Assembly: GCA_036403235.1 (NCBI GenBank)
Contig: DASWRI010000069.1
Coordinates: 1 to 64,000, forward strand
Source: JBGTFE01 sp036403235
Lineage (GTDB): Bacteria > Acidobacteriota > Blastocatellia > Pyrinomonadales > Pyrinomonadaceae
Length of the DNA: 64,000 nucleotides
Direction of reading: 5' to 3'
The position numbers and the translations under genes were made by a program. How positions within the stretch are numbered: position 1 is the first letter of the stretch; each line of letters begins with the position of its first letter. Under the pieces are notes generated by a model, which did not search any database, was not told where the DNA came from, and saw nothing but the letters and a program-made list of their open reading frames with translations. Of this stretch, positions 16,541-24,224 are shown piece after piece.

Positions 16541-16574
16541 TGAACGTTCAAAAAACAGAGTATGAAATTCATAC
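16541..16574 (-). promoter_or_regulatory. Two candidate operator palindromes upstream of the glycine-zipper gene
   Basis: TGAACGTTCA (16541-16550) is a perfect 10-bp palindrome, and GTATGAAATTCATAC (16560-16574) is a perfect 7-1-7 inverted repeat. Both lie 58-91 bp upstream of the start codon, in an AT-rich stretch that should hold the promoter. No matching regulator gene is adjacent. Confidence 0.45.
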
Positions 16575-16620
16575 AAAATGAAACGCTCGCATTAACATAG
16601 AGCAATCTATATGCCACTCT

Positions 16621-16697
16621 AAATAAGTGAAAAATGAGAGATGAGAAGCAATTAAATTTTACTTCTCATCTCTCACTTTTCACTTTTCACTTATTTA
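16621..16697. repeat. Heptamer palindrome with unequal arms, 77 nt
   Basis: Eleven 7-nt words: aaataag, tgaaaaa, tgagaga and tgagaag on the left; ttctcat, ctctcac, ttttcac twice and ttattta on the right. The right arm holds one more ttttcac unit than the left arm needs, while the outer ends still match. It lies at the 3' end of the cysteine-rich reading frame, whose stop (16695-16697) it supplies. Confidence 0.85.
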
Positions 16698-16812
16698 ACA
16701 ATCGCAGCTGCAACAATCGCCGCAATCGCCGCAACAATCACAGCAGCAGCAGCCGGAAATGCTTTTCTTCATCCGTCATTCCGCACTTTTTCGCGCGCAT
16801 CAAACCGAACAT
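16695..16812 (-). pseudogene. Relic of a DUF5685-type gene: true start joined out of frame to a cysteine-rich tail
   Basis: A good ribosome site (GAGGTG) precedes an ATG at 16812 that opens MFGLMRAKKCGMTDEEKHFR and stops after 24 residues (16738). The MFGLMRAKxC start is, from memory, typical of the DUF5685 family, which is about 300 residues long. In the next frame an ATG at 16772 gives a 25-residue peptide, MKKSISG followed by 18 residues of which 11 are Cys (pattern CCCCDCCGD). From memory, Cys-rich tails occur at the C-terminus of that family. The simplest reading is an internal deletion with a frame change that left only the two ends. Alternatively the Cys-rich ORF is a small metal-binding peptide in its own right. 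Confidence 0.5.
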
Positions 16813-16827
16813 TTTTCACCTCGAAAA

Positions 16828-17352
16828 TTAAATTTGCAAAATTCCCTGAAAAATCTTTCCGATGATATACAAGCTTACCAAAATCGAGCCGATGAGAAGC
16901 AAAATCAAAAATAAAATTATGCCGAAAACGAAAATATAATCGCTTGTCGTTCCCATGCCTTTTCCGGTCGCGCGTTCGCGGATTAAATCTATATTCTGCT
17001 TATTCGACTTCCAGACGAAATCGAAAGCGTCGCCGACGACCGGAATCGTGCCGACGAGATAATCGAGCCCGATATTAAAAGCCATTCGCAAAAGCGTGAT
17101 TTTCGGCACGCCGTAACGCACGCCGGCGAGCAGAATATAAAAAGAAGCGAGCGACGTCAGCGTATCGCCGACGTTCGGCACGAGCCCGATAATCGCGTCG
17201 AGGCCGAACCGCCAGCCGACAACCGGAATCTTTATCCAATTGTCGAGATAGCGCGCCAAATCTTCGAGACTCTCATCGAGCTCGACTCGTTTGCGCTCGT
17301 CTCTGGCCAATGTGCCGCGACCGCGTTTTTCGATTCGTTCAAGATTTTCCAT
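16828..17352 (-). CDS. DUF4112 membrane protein
   Basis: A 174-residue protein whose core WIKIPVVGWRFGLDAIIGLVPNVGD and the matching LDYLVGTIPVVGDAFDFVWKSN identify DUF4112. The protein has hydrophobic hairpins in the middle and a C-terminal membrane helix (FGIILFLILLLIGSILVSLYIIG). The function of the family is unknown. It follows a small lipoprotein gene 8 bp upstream on the same strand, and the DUF5685-like relic comes directly after it. Confidence 0.88.
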   Translation of the reverse strand: MENLERIEKRGRGTLARDERKRVELDESLEDLARYLDNWIKIPVVGWRFGLDAIIGLVPNVGDTLTSLASFYILLAGVRYGVPKITLLRMAFNIGLDYLVGTIPVVGDAFDFVWKSNKQNIDLIRERATGKGMGTTSDYIFVFGIILFLILLLIGSILVSLYIIGKIFQGILQI

Positions 17353-17360
17353 TTAATTTT

Positions 17361-17810
17361 TTAGTAAACCGCCGAAAAATATTTTAATTTCCACTCGTCG
17401 TTTTCGCGTGTAAAAATAAAATTAACTTCTTCTTCGCCTTTATAATTTCGGCGCGAAGTCCAGTATTTGAGCGACAATTTGTCTTCCGTCCGATTTATTT
17501 CGCCGATGTGCCAGTTCGTAATTTGAAATTCATTTTCTCTTTGCAGAATTCTGTTCCGGTTGTCTTCGGTTAAATAAGGAACTATCGAATCGGTCTCGCC
17601 GTTTCGCAGTTTTTCGAGAATATTTTCGGCAATGTTTTCCAGTTTTCTATCACGAAAAGGATTCATCAGACATCGATTCGGCGCGCGAACGCCGTCATCA
17701 AAAAAGCAGAAAATAAACGGTCTTGAATCTCGCCGGACATACAAAACGCAGCCGCAGGCCAGCAAAAACATAGCCGCAAAAACAAGAATTGGTGCAGCGA
17801 ATTTTTTCAT
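17361..17810 (-). CDS. Small predicted lipoprotein or membrane-anchored protein
   Basis: A 149-residue protein with an N-terminal hydrophobic segment ending in FLLACGC, a likely lipobox. The mature part is charged and mixed alpha/beta: ENIAENILEKLRNGE, then LKYWTSRRNYKGEEEVNFIF and WKLKYFSAVY. It resembles the NTF2/DUF4440-like layout of small secreted proteins, but no family is certain. Its start overlaps the stop of the HEAT-cyclophilin gene by 4 bp, so the two are co-transcribed and probably translationally coupled. Confidence 0.65.
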   Translation of the reverse strand: MKKFAAPILVFAAMFLLACGCVLYVRRDSRPFIFCFFDDGVRAPNRCLMNPFRDRKLENIAENILEKLRNGETDSIVPYLTEDNRNRILQRENEFQITNWHIGEINRTEDKLSLKYWTSRRNYKGEEEVNFIFTRENDEWKLKYFSAVY

Positions 17811-20116
17811 TTTTTGCCCGTCTTCGCGCTTTTTTGCGGTGTTTTTCCTTCCATGATTTCGACGCTCAAAATTTTATCGCCGCGCACGATAGAATCTACG
17901 ATTTTCATGTCCGTTTCGTTCACGCGTCCGAAAATCGTGTAGCCGCCGTCGAGGTGCGGCTGCGGCGAGTGCGTCACAAACCACTGCGAGCCGCCCGTGT
18001 CTTTGCCCGAAAGCGCCATTCCGACCGCGCCGCGCTCGTAGGAGAGCATATTCAGCTCGCACCGAATCTCCCAGCCCGGCCCGCCGTTTCCGTCGCCGCG
18101 CGGGTCGCCGTCCTGCATCACGAAATTCGGCACGACGCGATGAACCGGCAAGCCGTTAAAATAACCGGATTTGGCGAGTTTTATAAAATTATCGACCGTC
18201 AAGGGCGCGTCTTCGGGCAGAAGGTCAATCGTAAAAGTTCCCTTTTCGGTTGTCAGAACGGCTTTCGTCTGCCCGTTTTTGCGCGAAACGGCACGCGTGT
18301 AATCGGCCTGCGTGTTCAAAATCTGCCCGAGTTTTGTACCGAAAGCGGACGTGTACGGCAAAACGAGATTTTTCTTTTTCGCCAGAGCGTTTTCAAGAAG
18401 CGCCGGAATCCCGGGCGAATCTTTTTCCAAATCTTTTGTCTGAAGAAGCTCGAACGCTTTTTTGCGAACCAGATAATCCGGCGCGTTCAAGGCGATTAAT
18501 AAAGTTCCGACCGATTCTTTTTTATCGAGCTTGAAAAGCGCGTCGAGAATGGCGAGCTGCGCGTCGTTATATTTTTTGTCGGTCAAAAGCGCCGAATCAA
18601 ACGCTTTTTTCAATGCTTCGACGTTTTCCTTTAACGGCTTCTGCTCGCCCAAAACTTCGGCCGCCGCGGCGCGTATAAAAATGTCCTGCTCGGTTTCGAG
18701 CATCGGGCGAAAAATATTTGATGTGTTTTCCGATTTGAAAGCGGCAAACGCTCTAATCATATCGGGAATGGCAAATCTGGCGGCGTCGACGGCTTTTGTT
18801 TTCGGATTTTCGCCGAGCCAGTTTCCGATGAGTTGAACGAATAAAATGCGCGCTTGCGATTTTATCCGGTCATTTTCGGCGTTCGTTTCGAGCGCGGCGA
18901 GCTCGCCCAAACCTTGAAACATAGCCGAAGCGGCTCGCCAATCCTGGCCGAAACCCGTTTCTTCGACGTTCATCAGCGATTGGACGTAAGTTTTCGGCGC
19001 GACGCGCGCGAAAGCGATTTCGGTTTCGGCGGAAGTGTATTTGTCGGCCGCGCGCAAATCGTTCAAAAAGCGGATTGTCCTTTCATTATTCGTGTTCGGC
19101 GCAATGCGGCCTAAAATTGTCGCGATTTCGAGCAGCTCGTTTTTCTCCGAAGGACTGGCGAACTTCGACTGTTTGAAGTCGGCCAAAAGTTTTTCGCCGC
19201 GTTTGAGAAGCTCGGTGACGGCTTTTGTGCCCGCTAAATTTTCGACGGCGATAATTCCCAGATTTCCGAGCGCGCGCATCGCCGAAACGCGAACGCGCGC
19301 GTCCTCGTCGGCGAGTGCGGTGTCGAGCAAAACGCTGAAAGATTCTTTGTCGGCCGCCGCGCCGAGCGCGCGCGCCGCATTTGCGCGGGCGACGGCATCA
19401 TCGTCGGACAAAAGCATCGCGCGGAGCTGCTCGTTGGCGTTTTTCGCGCGAATTCTGGTCAAAGTATTGGCGGCGGCGGCGCGGACGCGCGCGTCGAGAT
19501 TGGTCAAAAATTTTGCTACGACAAAATCGGTTTCCTCGGGATGAACGCGCAAAGCCGCCGTCAGAGCGAGCAAAATGACGTCGCGGTTTTGCTTGGCGCC
19601 GCGCTTATCTTCCGTCTCCAGCGTGTCGAGAATCGCATCGCCGAGCACTTCGGCTTTTTCCTCGCTCGCGGTTTTTGCCGCGCCGAGCTTTTTATCATTT
19701 TCGCTCTGAAACTTGCCCGCCGCGATTTTTCCCGCCGCTTCGACAGCGCGCGCGCGAACCGCATCCGCTGTTTTCGCGTCGCGCAGAATTTTCAAAATCG
19801 CGTCCGCTCCTTTGATTGATTCGATTTCGCCGAGCGCAAACGCGGCTGTCACGCGAACGTTCGAATCCTTGTCGTTTCCTAAAGCGGCGGCAAGCGCCGG
19901 AATCGCCGCTTCGTCCCCGATTCGTCCGGCGGCGAGCGCGGCACGCGTGCGCGTCTGCGCGTTGGCGCTTTTCATCAAATTTTCCAGCGTTTTATCAAAG
20001 CGGCGCTCGTCTTCGGCTTTGACGATTTGAACGAGCGTCGCCGCCGGCGTTTGCGAAAAAGCGGAAGCGGAAAAACAGGCGAGCGCAATAAACAAGGCGA
20101 TTATAATTTTTTTCAT
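17807..20116 (-). CDS. Secreted HEAT-repeat protein fused to a cyclophilin-type peptidyl-prolyl isomerase
   Basis: A 769-residue protein with a signal peptide (IIIALFIALACFSASAFSQ). Residues about 25-570 are HEAT/PBS-lyase-type helical repeats (ALAAGRIGDEAAIPALAAAL, VTAAFALGEIESIKGADAIL and others). The C-terminal 170 residues are a cyclophilin domain: VHRVVPNFVMQDGDP, then GSQWFVTHSPQPHLDGGYTI, the last matching the active-site FFI-T region. It should catalyse proline isomerisation in the periplasm, with the HEAT solenoid acting as a substrate or partner scaffold. This fusion is recurrent in Acidobacteria and neighbours, to my knowledge. It is the first gene of a three-gene run ending with the DUF4112 gene. 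Confidence 0.9.
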   Translation of the reverse strand: MKKIIIALFIALACFSASAFSQTPAATLVQIVKAEDERRFDKTLENLMKSANAQTRTRAALAAGRIGDEAAIPALAAALGNDKDSNVRVTAAFALGEIESIKGADAILKILRDAKTADAVRARAVEAAGKIAAGKFQSENDKKLGAAKTASEEKAEVLGDAILDTLETEDKRGAKQNRDVILLALTAALRVHPEETDFVVAKFLTNLDARVRAAAANTLTRIRAKNANEQLRAMLLSDDDAVARANAARALGAAADKESFSVLLDTALADEDARVRVSAMRALGNLGIIAVENLAGTKAVTELLKRGEKLLADFKQSKFASPSEKNELLEIATILGRIAPNTNNERTIRFLNDLRAADKYTSAETEIAFARVAPKTYVQSLMNVEETGFGQDWRAASAMFQGLGELAALETNAENDRIKSQARILFVQLIGNWLGENPKTKAVDAARFAIPDMIRAFAAFKSENTSNIFRPMLETEQDIFIRAAAAEVLGEQKPLKENVEALKKAFDSALLTDKKYNDAQLAILDALFKLDKKESVGTLLIALNAPDYLVRKKAFELLQTKDLEKDSPGIPALLENALAKKKNLVLPYTSAFGTKLGQILNTQADYTRAVSRKNGQTKAVLTTEKGTFTIDLLPEDAPLTVDNFIKLAKSGYFNGLPVHRVVPNFVMQDGDPRGDGNGGPGWEIRCELNMLSYERGAVGMALSGKDTGGSQWFVTHSPQPHLDGGYTIFGRVNETDMKIVDSIVRGDKILSVEIMEGKTPQKSAKTGKK

Positions 20117-20228
20117 TTTTGACCTAAAAGAGAAATTTGCTGCAAAAGAATTTTACGCGAGTTCGGCTTTGAAAGCCAAGCGTTTCGGATTTGCGGAAAT
20201 CTTCTTAAAAATTTTCCGATTTTCGGTT

Positions 20229-20234
20229 TATAAT
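20229..20234 (+). promoter_or_regulatory. Possible -10 element of the VWA gene
   Basis: A perfect TATAAT lies 44 bp before the start codon. No convincing -35 hexamer is seen at the expected distance. Confidence 0.3.
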
Positions 20235-20277
20235 CAATTTGAAAGTTTTCACGATAAAAATTTAAGGGGTATTTCAG

Positions 20278-21225
20278 ATGAAATTTGCACGCGTCGTTTT
20301 CGTCCTTTTTTTAGTTTGCTTTAGTGCGGCCGGTTTTGCTTTTTCGCAGGACGACGCAAAACAAAAAGATAAAAAACAAATCCCCTTCGAAGTCAGGGCT
20401 AACTTAAATGTCTTAAATGCTTCGGGAAATTCGGACGACGTAAAGCTTGAAGACGTAAAAATTTTCGAAGACGGCGTCGAGCAGAAAGTCACGTATTTTG
20501 CGAAAAAGGAAAACGTTCTCAATATCGGATTTGTGATGGACAACACCGGCTCGATGCGAATGCGGCTCGGCGATACCGTAAACGCGGGTTCGGCGTTTAT
20601 CGAAAATCTGAATGCGGGCGACCGGGCATTTATCGTTCGTTTTGTGTCGAGCGACAAAATAGAGATGGCGCAGGATTGGACATCTAACAAAACGACATTG
20701 CGGCGCGCAATGGAAAACTTATATATCGAAGGCGGACAGTCGGCCGTCATCGACGGTTTATATCTCGCCGTCGAGCAAAGGCTGAAAGCGTCGGCGATGC
20801 AAAATCCCGCGCAGCGTCAGGCGATTGTTTTGATAAGCGACTGCGAAGACCGCGAGAGCTATTACAATCTTCAAAAATTGCTCGCTTTCGTAAAAGGCAC
20901 TGACATTCAGATTTTTCCGATTGCTTTAACCTTCGATTTGACCTCAAAGCCCAAAAAAGTGTCGGAAAATCTGGCAAACACGCTGGCGCTGGAAACCGGC
21001 GGGAGAGCTTTTATTCTGGGCAACAGCAAGGATAAAAATAATATGTCGGACGCCGTAAAATCAATCATTGCCGAGCTGCGCTCGCCGTATGTCGTCGGCT
21101 ACGCATCGACCAATGCGAAGCGCGACGGCTCGATGAGAAAGCTGACGATTCAGATTGCCGACAGCGCAAAAGGCGAAAAGTGGCAGGGCGTTATTCGCGA
21201 AAGCTACGTCGCGCCGAAAGATTAA
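20278..21225 (+). CDS. Secreted VWFA-related protein with intact metal site
   Basis: A 315-residue exported protein (signal peptide VVFVLFLVCFSAAGFAFSQ). An N-terminal strand domain (FEVRANLNVLNASGNSDDVK) precedes a von Willebrand A fold with the MIDAS-like DNTGSMRMR and a later IVLISDCEDRES. It belongs to the same Acidobacterial VWFA-related family as the gene at 10765 but keeps the metal-binding motif. GGGG precedes the ATG. The amidohydrolase gene starts 21 bp downstream and is probably in the same operon. Confidence 0.88.
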   Translation: MKFARVVFVLFLVCFSAAGFAFSQDDAKQKDKKQIPFEVRANLNVLNASGNSDDVKLEDVKIFEDGVEQKVTYFAKKENVLNIGFVMDNTGSMRMRLGDTVNAGSAFIENLNAGDRAFIVRFVSSDKIEMAQDWTSNKTTLRRAMENLYIEGGQSAVIDGLYLAVEQRLKASAMQNPAQRQAIVLISDCEDRESYYNLQKLLAFVKGTDIQIFPIALTFDLTSKPKKVSENLANTLALETGGRAFILGNSKDKNNMSDAVKSIIAELRSPYVVGYASTNAKRDGSMRKLTIQIADSAKGEKWQGVIRESYVAPKD

Positions 21226-21246
21226 AAAATTGCGGAGAAAAGTTAA

Positions 21247-22980
21247 ATGCTGAAAAATTTGTTGATAATCACTTTGTTTGTAAATCTGCTCTGGCTGCCG
21301 CTGCCGGTTCAGGCGCAGTTGAGACAAAACGTCAGTCTGCTGCTGGTAAACGGCAAAATTTTCATCTCCGACGAAAATTATTCGATGGCCGAAGCGGTCG
21401 CCGTTAACGGCGAAAAAATCGTCGCCGTCGGCACGACTGCCGAGCTCAAAGCAAAATACCGCGCGGCGCGCGAAATCGATTTGCAGGGACGGCTCGTAAC
21501 GCCCGGATTTAACGACGCGCACGTCCATTTTCTGCGCGGCTCGCTCGCGCTTTTAACCGTCAATCTGCTCGACACGAAATCGCTCGCCGAAGCAAAAACG
21601 CGCGTTGCGGCCAAAGCGAAGGAAGTAAAGCCGGGCGGATGGATAATCGGGCGCGGCTGGGATCACACGATTTGGAAACAGAATTTTCCGTCGAAAAAAG
21701 ATTTGGACGAGCTGACGCCGAATAATCCGGTTTTTCTGGTGCGCGTCGACGGTCACGTCGCGTGGATAAATTCGGCGGCCTTGAAACTGGCGAAAATCGA
21801 CCGGAACACGAAAAATCCGGAAGGCGGCGAAATCGAGAAAGATTCAAGCGGCGAGCCGACCGGAATTTTAAAGGAAACTGCGCAGAGTCTGGTGGCGAAT
21901 TTGATTCCGCAGCCGACCGCTGAGCAGCAGACAAAAGGTCTGGAGCTTGCGCTCGATATGGCGCGGCGCTACGGCATCACGTCGGTACAGGACAATTCCG
22001 GTTATCAAACGACGAAGCTTTACCGCGAATTTCTGAAGCAGGACAAATTGACCGTTCGCGTTGCCGAATGGCAGGATTTCGAAGATTCGATTGACGAAGT
22101 AAAGCGCCAGCGCGCCGAGTTCGATTCGTTCAAGGACGACAAAAATCGCCTCAAACTGACCGCTCTCAAAGGCTACGTCGACGGCACGCTCGGCTCGCGT
22201 ACGGCTTCGATGCTTTTGCCTTACACCGATGACGATAAAAACGTCGGGATTATGCGCCACCCGCCTGAAGAATTGACGAGAATGATTGTCGAGCGCGACG
22301 CGGCCGGATTTCAAATCGCGCTCCACTCGATTGGCGACAGGGCAAATCGGATGGCTCTGGATGGATTTCAGGAAGCCATGAAGCAAGCGGAAAAGAAACT
22401 GTCTGAAAACGCCGCTGTTCTGGTAGAAGGCGACCCGAAAACTTTTATCGCATTTATGAAACGTCATCGCATCGAGCACGCGCAGGTCGTCAACCCGTCG
22501 GATTTCAAGCGGTTTGCCGAGCTCGGCATCATCGCTTCGATGCAGCCTTCGCACGCGATTTCCGATAAACGATGGGCGGAAGCGCGGCTCGGCGAATATC
22601 GTGTTCTCGGCGCGTATGCGTGGCATCTGATGCAGAGTTACGGCGTTCACGTTCCGTTCGGGACGGATTTTCCGGTCGAAACGCTTAATCCATACAACAC
22701 GCTCTACGCCGCCGTCTCGCGACAGGACACGGACGGCGCGCCGCTCGGCGGATGGCAGCCGCAGGAAAAACTTCCGATGGCCGACGCGATTCGCTGTCAC
22801 ACATTTGAATCGGCTTACGCGGAATTTGCCGAAAAGGAAAAAGGCGAGATAAAAACGGGAATGTACGCCGATTTAATCGTTCACTCGAAAGATTTATTAA
22901 CGATTGAGCCGAAAGAAATTTTAACCACCGAGCCGATTTTCACGATTTTCAACGGCAAAGTAATTTACGAGAAAAAATAA
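21247..22980 (+). CDS. Secreted amidohydrolase, YtcJ-like (amidohydrolase 3 family)
   Basis: A 577-residue metal-dependent hydrolase with a signal peptide (LLIITLFVNLLWLPLPVQAQ). Metal-binding residues are visible in GFNDAHVHFLRG (HxH), in ALHSIGDRAN and in HRIEHAQVV, with the terminal Asp in FGTDFPVE. The strand text DLQGRLVTPGFNDAHVH is characteristic of the YtcJ group. Substrates of this group vary (amides, carbamates) and cannot be assigned here. GGAG precedes the ATG. A hairpin of the 9-nt family follows the stop codon. Confidence 0.9.
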   Translation: MLKNLLIITLFVNLLWLPLPVQAQLRQNVSLLLVNGKIFISDENYSMAEAVAVNGEKIVAVGTTAELKAKYRAAREIDLQGRLVTPGFNDAHVHFLRGSLALLTVNLLDTKSLAEAKTRVAAKAKEVKPGGWIIGRGWDHTIWKQNFPSKKDLDELTPNNPVFLVRVDGHVAWINSAALKLAKIDRNTKNPEGGEIEKDSSGEPTGILKETAQSLVANLIPQPTAEQQTKGLELALDMARRYGITSVQDNSGYQTTKLYREFLKQDKLTVRVAEWQDFEDSIDEVKRQRAEFDSFKDDKNRLKLTALKGYVDGTLGSRTASMLLPYTDDDKNVGIMRHPPEELTRMIVERDAAGFQIALHSIGDRANRMALDGFQEAMKQAEKKLSENAAVLVEGDPKTFIAFMKRHRIEHAQVVNPSDFKRFAELGIIASMQPSHAISDKRWAEARLGEYRVLGAYAWHLMQSYGVHVPFGTDFPVETLNPYNTLYAAVSRQDTDGAPLGGWQPQEKLPMADAIRCHTFESAYAEFAEKEKGEIKTGMYADLIVHSKDLLTIEPKEILTTEPIFTIFNGKVIYEKK

Positions 22981-23058
22981 AAATCAGCCACGAATTACAC
23001 GGATAACATGAATTAGAAGAAAATAATTTGTGTAATTTGTGTAATTCGTGGCTGATTT
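22981..23058. repeat. 9-nt-word palindrome, attcgtgta family, convergent gap
   Basis: Arms 22981-23015 and 23024-23058 pair, the outer 20 bp perfectly. Inside, 9-nt words run in phase: acgaattac, acggataac, atgaattag, a central aagaaaata, then atttgtgta twice and attcgtggc. It fills the gap between the amidohydrolase and the opposing methyltransferase stop codons. Relatives lie at 24982 and 63808. Confidence 0.9.
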
Positions 23059-23060
23059 TC

Positions 23061-24083
23061 TTAAACTCTGACAGCTTCGACGATTTGCACCGGCGAAGGC
23101 GTCGGGATAATTCGGGTTAATCCGAAGCCCGTTTTTTCGAAAAGCGCGGCGTATTCGGCAGCCGTTCGCTCTTTGCCGCCGGTCATCGCCAGCATATTTA
23201 AATCCATCACTTTGCTCATCGACGGAATCGAATCGTCTTCTTCGACGACCGATTCAACGAGCAAAACGCGCCCGCCCGGTTTGGCCGATTTCGCCAAGTT
23301 TTGCAGAATCGTTTCCGACTGCTCGTCGTTCCAGTCGTGGATGATAAATTTCATCAGATAAACGTCGGCTCCGACCGGAATCCCGGTGAAAAAATCTCCG
23401 CTGACCTTTTCTACTTTTTCGCAGACTCGTGCGCCCGCGACGACCTGCGGCTGGTCGAATAAAACGCCTTTCGCCTCGGGCGCGACGCTTAAAACCGTTT
23501 CCAGCAGAAGGCCGTGACCGCCGCCGATGTCGGCAATCGTGCGCGCTTCGGAAAAATCGTAAACGGCGACGACGGCGTTGGCGATTGATTTGCTGAAGCT
23601 CGTCATCGCGTCGTCGAAAACTTTGGCGGGCCCGGCGTTTTGCGAGTAATACGGAAAAACGGGCATTCCGAAAGTATGTTCGAAAGCGATTTCGCCCGTT
23701 TTGACGCTTTGCAGCAAGTTGCCGTGCGCGCGCCAGTGTTCTTGGTCGCAAATCATATGCGATGCGGCGCGAAACGATTCCACGTGGTCGGAGCGCAAAA
23801 ACTCCGAGACGGGCGAATTTGAATAACGCCCTTCGCCGTCTTTTTGAAAAATGCCGACGCTCGTTAAAGCGCGCATCAGGCGATAAAGCGAAGGTTCGTG
23901 AGTTTCGGTCAGCGCGGCCAGCTCGGCGCCGGTTTTTGCGCCGGTTTTTAAGTAATCGGCGACATAAAGTTTAGCCGCGACCGAAATCGCCTGCGAAACG
24001 ATAAAGCCCATCGACATCTGCGCCAGACGCGCCTGCGGCGGCATCTCCGGCTGCTGTTCTAATTTGGGGAAAACTGCGTCCAT
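23061..24083 (-). CDS. O-methyltransferase, plant COMT-like / AcmB-type
   Basis: A 340-residue SAM-dependent methyltransferase of the two-domain type: an N-terminal winged-helix dimerisation domain (about 20-110; GAELAALTETHEPSLYRLMR) and a C-terminal Rossmann domain with the SAM loop IADIGGGHGLLLE. FIIHDWNDEQS and GGRVLLVESVV follow in the usual order, including the general-base His of HDW. Relatives methylate hydroxyl groups of small aromatic or polyketide-like molecules; no biosynthetic partners are adjacent. GAGGAG precedes the ATG. Confidence 0.88.
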   Translation of the reverse strand: MDAVFPKLEQQPEMPPQARLAQMSMGFIVSQAISVAAKLYVADYLKTGAKTGAELAALTETHEPSLYRLMRALTSVGIFQKDGEGRYSNSPVSEFLRSDHVESFRAASHMICDQEHWRAHGNLLQSVKTGEIAFEHTFGMPVFPYYSQNAGPAKVFDDAMTSFSKSIANAVVAVYDFSEARTIADIGGGHGLLLETVLSVAPEAKGVLFDQPQVVAGARVCEKVEKVSGDFFTGIPVGADVYLMKFIIHDWNDEQSETILQNLAKSAKPGGRVLLVESVVEEDDSIPSMSKVMDLNMLAMTGGKERTAAEYAALFEKTGFGLTRIIPTPSPVQIVEAVRV

Positions 24084-24180
24084 TTTCTAAAATCTCCTCG
24101 TTTTTATAAAAATAAAATTATGGCGTTGCCGCGTATCTGTTCGACAATAATAAACGCGCAGATTCACGAAAAAAGGTATC

Positions 24181-24224
24181 AGTTGATAGTGATAGTGAAA
24201 AGAAAAAACTATCCACTATCAACT
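24181..24224. repeat. Short word-built hairpin supplying the bshB1 stop codon
   Basis: Arms 24181-24195 and 24209-24224 pair with a single bulge; the words tgatag and ctatca repeat. The right arm runs into the coding region of the minus-strand deacetylase gene and provides its last codons and stop (24219-24221). Confidence 0.65.

Noticed and set aside
16634..16831. 65-residue plus-strand frame in the cysteine-rich relic region
   Set aside because: It is composed of palindrome sequence and the complement of the Cys codons, and has no start signal.
17789..18499. 236-residue plus-strand frame opposite the cyclophilin domain
   Set aside because: It is antisense to the well-supported cyclophilin coding region; no domain and no ribosome site.
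21868..22800. 310-residue minus-strand frame opposite the amidohydrolase gene
   Set aside because: It lies entirely inside a protein with recognisable metal-binding motifs; its composition is that of a shadow frame.
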